From JBGQJN01 sp964423175 (GTDB lineage Bacteria; Patescibacteriota; Minisyncoccia; 2-02-FULL-40-12; IGHO2-01-FULL-4-A): a stretch of 19,614 bases of DNA. Location of the stretch: NCBI GenBank assembly GCA_964423175.1, contig CAYRDM010000010.1, positions 1 to 19,614 on the forward strand. The letters run 5' to 3'. The notes below the pieces were generated by a model that worked only from the letters and a program-made list of their open reading frames with translations, ran no database searches and was not told the DNA's origin. Made by a program: the position numbers and the translations under genes. Positions 16,426 through 19,614 of this stretch are shown here, piece by piece (within the stretch, counting starts at the first letter, position 1; the number at the start of each line of letters is the position of its first letter).

Positions 16426-16453
16426 AACCGATCATTTAGATCGGTTTGCTTTT
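16425..16453. terminator. Bidirectional intrinsic terminator
   Basis: Nine-bp stem AAACCGATC (16425-16433) / GATCGGTTT (16439-16447) with loop ATTTA, then GC and a six-T run. The stem begins in the stop codon of the + strand gene; the second radical SAM gene (-) ends at 16454. Confidence 0.85.
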
Positions 16454-18250
16454 TTATAGTTCTAATACGTCAAAAAGTCTGTTTTCGTCTATGCACTCTC
16501 TTACTTTCAGAAAAGTCTTTGTCGGCATTCTTGAAAAATTTACTGGCTCATTATTGTGTGGGTTGATTAGGACCTTGGTGGCATCATCCAATTCCCCGAG
16601 ATATCTATTAAAATGCCTATCAAGCACTGGTTCCCACAAAACACCTGCCGTATTGGGTTGCGCTGGCAAGAAGCTTAGGTCAAATGCCTTGGTAAGCGAA
16701 TCTCTAACATCCTGGTCGTTTATTAACTGGGTGCCAGGATACCAAGTCATAGTAAACATTTTTTGATTTATTGCCGATGAGGATATTCCGACTTTTGCGC
16801 ATTCTTGAATTTGCCATTTGATAAATAGCGCAGAAGTTTTTACGTCTTCTAGCGTTTCGGTTGGCGAAGCAACAATCCAGGTGCAATTGGAGTGTATTCC
16901 AAATTTCCAGGCATTGCGTATACCCTCAATCATTGACCGCGGAAATGAGTGCGGTTGACCGTCTATCCTTACCTCCATCATACCGTTTGTTAGTGTATGA
17001 CCACCTTTGCCTATGGCCTTTAAGACATTAGGACTTGCACTTTCGGGACCAAAACCGATAAATACGCAACCGGCCTTGGCCATGAGCTCTATTCTAAGAG
17101 GATCTTCGAACTTACCAGTTGAGGGATTTAAACCAGCCGCTTCGTCTAGTCTGGTTAGGCAACCCCATTTGATCCCAAGTGGTCCAACCAATGGAACCAT
17201 CTCTGCGATTCTCTCAGATCTAACTGCGAAATTGTCATCATGGAAGCAGTGAAATTTAATTCCGTATTTTTCCTTGTTAAATGCAAGCTCGTCATAAATA
17301 TGCTGTGCTGATCTAACCGCCCAATCTCTTGCTCCATCAGCACCACGTAGGCAGTAATGACAGCCAAAAGGACAACCACGGCTTGATACTGAATTTGTCT
17401 TCGGCGTTATTTCGTCATCTTCCCAAGGGGTTACCGTGCTACTGTTGGTTTTCGAGCCGTAAGATGGCAAGTATAGATACTGTTTGCCAATTTTTTTACC
17501 ATCAGCATCTTCGTCCAAAATTTCCATGTCTACGAAAGGAAAAAGATCTAGGTTGCGAGGTCTGTAACCTTCATAAACGAAACGATGACGACCATTTATT
17601 TTACCTATGTAGTAAGGAGCCAGGTGGCCGCTTGATATTGCAGATTCTATTCCGCGCTCTTTGATTATTTTAGAATCATAAACAATCTTTAAAACAACCT
17701 CATCCCCATCGGAAGTGCAGACCCCATCTAGTTCTGGAATAAAACCCGTATTAAACAATCCTGATTTTATTTCTGTTGCAAGGCCGTTGCCGGACACTAG
17801 GAATATATTTGGTAATATTGCTCTAATGAATTTGGCTATTTCCTGTTGCCATTTGAATGTGGTGATTTTACCGGAGAATCCAATAACGGTCGGTTCCCCA
17901 AATTTTTTCAAATGGCGCATTATTAATTCTGCTGCTTCCGGATGAGTTAAGTGACGACCATGCGGAAGGTTTCTTTTTTCTGAGTCATCGTCTTTTATGC
18001 GGTATGCATTGAGGTCAACTATTGTTGCCTCAACACCGTAGTTTTGTCTAAGGTTTGTTGCCAAAAGAAGAGGTCCTTGAGGCGAATCAACCGGAGGCGC
18101 TGACTCACGCAAGGGCATATTTATAAATAACATCTTGGTTCCGGCGAGATCATTGAAGGAAATATCTTTAACGATTTCAGCTGGATGTAACCTGGGTCCG
18201 GCCGAAGAATGCCCCAGGATTTTTAATTCGGAGGTTGTTAATGTGCTCAC
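16454..18250 (-). CDS. B12-binding-domain radical SAM enzyme, copy 2
   Basis: A 598-residue paralog of the protein at 6017-7801, about half identical by eye over the full length. The N-terminal cobalamin-binding-like domain has LFINMPLRES at 41-50, VIGFSGKITT at 122-131 and LVSGNGLATE at 151-160, again with no DxHxxG motif. The radical SAM cysteines are C293, C297 and C300 in SSRGCPFGCHYC, followed by HDDNFAVR and GFGPES as in copy 1. Both end in a conserved LDDATKVL...NFS...TFLKVRE tail. The start is GTG 18250, supported by AAGGGT (18258-18263, minus strand) 7 bases upstream. It is divergent from the SpsF-type gene. Reaction unknown; methylation or carbon-skeleton chemistry on the cluster's sugar is inferred. 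Confidence 0.9.
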   Translation of the reverse strand: MSTLTTSELKILGHSSAGPRLHPAEIVKDISFNDLAGTKMLFINMPLRESAPPVDSPQGPLLLATNLRQNYGVEATIVDLNAYRIKDDDSEKRNLPHGRHLTHPEAAELIMRHLKKFGEPTVIGFSGKITTFKWQQEIAKFIRAILPNIFLVSGNGLATEIKSGLFNTGFIPELDGVCTSDGDEVVLKIVYDSKIIKERGIESAISSGHLAPYYIGKINGRHRFVYEGYRPRNLDLFPFVDMEILDEDADGKKIGKQYLYLPSYGSKTNSSTVTPWEDDEITPKTNSVSSRGCPFGCHYCLRGADGARDWAVRSAQHIYDELAFNKEKYGIKFHCFHDDNFAVRSERIAEMVPLVGPLGIKWGCLTRLDEAAGLNPSTGKFEDPLRIELMAKAGCVFIGFGPESASPNVLKAIGKGGHTLTNGMMEVRIDGQPHSFPRSMIEGIRNAWKFGIHSNCTWIVASPTETLEDVKTSALFIKWQIQECAKVGISSSAINQKMFTMTWYPGTQLINDQDVRDSLTKAFDLSFLPAQPNTAGVLWEPVLDRHFNRYLGELDDATKVLINPHNNEPVNFSRMPTKTFLKVRECIDENRLFDVLEL

Positions 18251-18257
18251 AATTTAT

Positions 18258-18263
18258 ACCCTT
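18258..18263 (-). promoter_or_regulatory. Ribosome site supporting a GTG start
   Basis: AAGGGT on the minus strand, 7 bases before GTG 18248-18250 of the second radical SAM gene. It favours this non-ATG start. Confidence 0.55.
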
Positions 18264-18337
18264 ATGGTATGTAAATTGATTCGGTTAGGCTAGCATATTA
18301 TTTGATAAAAAGGAAGAAACAAAATTATGTCCAGATC

Positions 18338-18366
18338 TTGAAATAATACCTGAAATTATGTATAAC
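18338..18366 (+). promoter_or_regulatory. Putative sigma70-type promoter for SpsF-DegT unit
   Basis: TTGAAA (18338-18343), a 17-base spacer, and TATAAC (18361-18366): five of six matches in each hexamer. It lies in the 192-base divergent spacer, 76 bases before ATG 18443. Nothing else is recognised in that spacer. Confidence 0.62.
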
Positions 18367-18442
18367 TATGATTAAAACAAACAGTAAAACCTTGGTGATT
18401 GATCAGTCGTCTTATTTTGTGGAGTTACCGGGGCATAATTAG

Positions 18443-19228
18443 ATGGGAAAAAAGATACCAAAATTTGGATGCATTACAACAGTTCTGACGAGTTCAACAC
18501 GTTTGCCGCAGAAAGCCCTGCTAAAGATAGGAAGTAAAAGAGTGATAGACCATATCATTGACAGGGCAAAAAGTATTAAGGGAATTGATTCCGTTGTGAT
18601 TTGCACTTCAACTAACTCGGCGGACGATGTTTTGGTGGATGCAGCAAGACAACATGGTGTTGATTATTTCAGAGGATCGGCAAGAGATAGGTTGGGTAGG
18701 ATTTTGGGTGCTGTTGAAAAATTTGGTTTAGATTTTATTATAACTTTTGACGGTGATGATTTGTTCTGTGACCCGGAGCTTATAGAAATGGCCATCAAGC
18801 AGATGAAAGATCAGCCTTGTGATTTAATCAAGGCACCAGCGGGTCTCGTTTGCGGTTCATTCACCTTTTGCATAAGCGCTAGCGCGCTTAAAAGGGCTTA
18901 TCAAATGAGCGCCACCGATGATACTGAGATGTATGAAGTATATCTTTTAGAAACGGGAGCCTTCAAAGTGCATGAATTAAAACTTGATGATCAGATATTC
19001 CTGTCCGGGGATCACATTAGATCGACTCTCGATTATCAAGAAGACCTATCTTTTTTCCAGAGAATTTTTGAAGAACTCGGGATAAAAACAAACACTGTCC
19101 CACTGAGAGATATCATTGGTTTGATTCAACGCAAACCAGAGATAGCTCAAATAAATTATTTCAGGCAGAACGATTATGCGGCCAAGAGGGAAAATATGAG
19201 AACTCATAAAAAAATAAAAGAAATATAA
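18443..19228 (+). CDS. SpsF/KdsB-like cytidylyltransferase
   Basis: A 261-residue protein with the fold of CTP-dependent sugar nucleotidyltransferases (SpsF, PseF, KdsB). The N-terminus has SSTRLPQKAL at 17-26, corresponding to the usual SSRLPGK nucleotide loop but with Gln in the Gly position. DSVVICTSTN follows in the second strand region, then FRGSARDRLGR and the metal-binding-type TFDGDDLF. It should activate a sugar acid or related sugar as a CMP derivative, or be a SpsF-type accessory protein. It is the second cytidylyltransferase in the window besides NeuA. It starts the right-hand unit and is followed after 5 bases by a DegT aminotransferase, an order also known from pseudaminic and spore-coat sugar clusters. 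Confidence 0.82.
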   Translation: MGKKIPKFGCITTVLTSSTRLPQKALLKIGSKRVIDHIIDRAKSIKGIDSVVICTSTNSADDVLVDAARQHGVDYFRGSARDRLGRILGAVEKFGLDFIITFDGDDLFCDPELIEMAIKQMKDQPCDLIKAPAGLVCGSFTFCISASALKRAYQMSATDDTEMYEVYLLETGAFKVHELKLDDQIFLSGDHIRSTLDYQEDLSFFQRIFEELGIKTNTVPLRDIIGLIQRKPEIAQINYFRQNDYAAKRENMRTHKKIKEI

Positions 19229-19233
19229 AAAAT

Positions 19234-19614
19234 ATGTCTATAAAAAATAAAAATAAATCGAGCAATAGCTGGAAATTTAAAGGTAATGAGATTAAATATC
19301 TCAAAGAAGTTATAGATTTTGGTTTTGGCAGCGGCACTACCGGGAGTATGAACTTGCGCCTGGAGGATGCTTTTTCCAAACGTTTCGGAGTTAAGTATTC
19401 AGTTGCTTCAAATTCGGGCACCTCAACTCTTTACCAAGCCCTATTGGCTTTTGGTGTTGGTCCCGGTGATGAAGTGGTGCTACCACCACAAACATTTATT
19501 TCAACCGGCCTATCTGTATTAATGTGTGGAGCTAAACCAGTATTTGCTGACGTAGACTATAATGGTAATCTTGACCCAAAAGATTTGAAAAGAAAAATTA
19601 CCAAAAAAACCAAG
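19234..19614 (+). CDS. DegT/DnrJ/EryC1-family PLP aminotransferase (partial)
   Basis: An ATG 19234 frame stays open for 127 codons to the window end, so the gene is cut at its 3' side. The product shows the N-terminal third of a sugar aminotransferase: FKGNEIKYLKE near 15-25, then SNSGTSTLYQALLA and GDEVVLPPQTFIST, the PLP-phosphate-site region of the family, and KPVFADVD. The PLP-binding lysine would lie beyond the window. The enzyme transfers an amino group from glutamate to a nucleotide-linked keto sugar. It lies 5 bases after the SpsF-type gene. A lysine- and asparagine-rich first 10 residues precedes the fold. Confidence 0.9.
   Translation, partial: MSIKNKNKSSNSWKFKGNEIKYLKEVIDFGFGSGTTGSMNLRLEDAFSKRFGVKYSVASNSGTSTLYQALLAFGVGPGDEVVLPPQTFISTGLSVLMCGAKPVFADVDYNGNLDPKDLKRKITKKTK

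Noticed and set aside
17329..17664. 111-codon ORF on the + strand
   Set aside because: Antisense shadow of the second radical SAM gene, with low-complexity reverse-frame composition.
1..19614. Alternative genetic code with UGA read as an amino acid
   Set aside because: UGA ends several well-defined genes (for example 1878-1880, 8536-8538 and 13155-13157) and is not found inside conserved domains.
1..19614. CRISPR array, IS element, tRNA or rRNA
   Set aside because: No regularly spaced repeats, transposase-like ORFs with inverted repeats, or recognisable RNA gene sequences were seen on either strand.

Overview
This window is a dense stretch of surface-polysaccharide or glycoconjugate genes from an AT-rich bacterium. 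UAA, UAG and UGA all act as stops, so this is the ordinary bacterial code and not the UGA-recoding lineages. Several genes have weak or absent Shine-Dalgarno sites, intergenic gaps are short, and six short A/T-flanked hairpins separate the transcription units. An uncultured low-GC lineage, for example Patescibacteria, would fit, but nothing here proves the taxon. No rRNA, tRNA, IS element, integrase or CRISPR array was seen.

Left part (1-5961, + strand): a possible small coupled ORF (27-173); a membrane GT-C (GT39-type) glycosyltransferase that would use a lipid-linked sugar; a full-length ABC exporter of the MsbA/PglK architecture; a GT-B-like protein of unassigned function; and an FkbM-family methyltransferase. 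The run ends at a bidirectional terminator near 5988-6011.

Central part (6017-16425): a B12-binding-domain radical SAM protein on the minus strand is divergent from a SIS (GmhA-like) isomerase, a sugar isomerase/epimerase TIM barrel and an SDR dehydrogenase. Then follow a NeuB-family synthase, a GT-B-like transferase, a NeuA-family CMP-sugar synthetase and a methyltransferase (all +), then a Gfo/Idh/MocA oxidoreductase (-). The last gene is a transferase-like ORF (+) whose GT-B halves seem to be in swapped order. Together these can make a ketose or aldose phosphate, condense an aldose with PEP to a 2-keto-3-deoxy ulosonic acid, activate it with CTP and transfer it. The genes that normally feed NeuB from UDP-GlcNAc (NeuC, PseB/G/H, LegB/G/H types) are not in the window, and the NeuB lacks its C-terminal SAF domain. 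The substrate is therefore probably not ordinary ManNAc.

Right part (16454-19614): a second radical SAM protein (-), a close paralog of the first, is divergent from a SpsF-type cytidylyltransferase. A DegT/DnrJ-type PLP aminotransferase follows and runs off the window end.

The most interesting point is the association of two paralogous B12/radical-SAM enzymes with an unusual NeuB pathway (SIS + TIM barrel + SDR, no SAF domain). It suggests a modified ulosonic acid whose carbon skeleton or methylation depends on cobalamin radical chemistry. That link is inference; the genes and motifs are read directly from the sequence.
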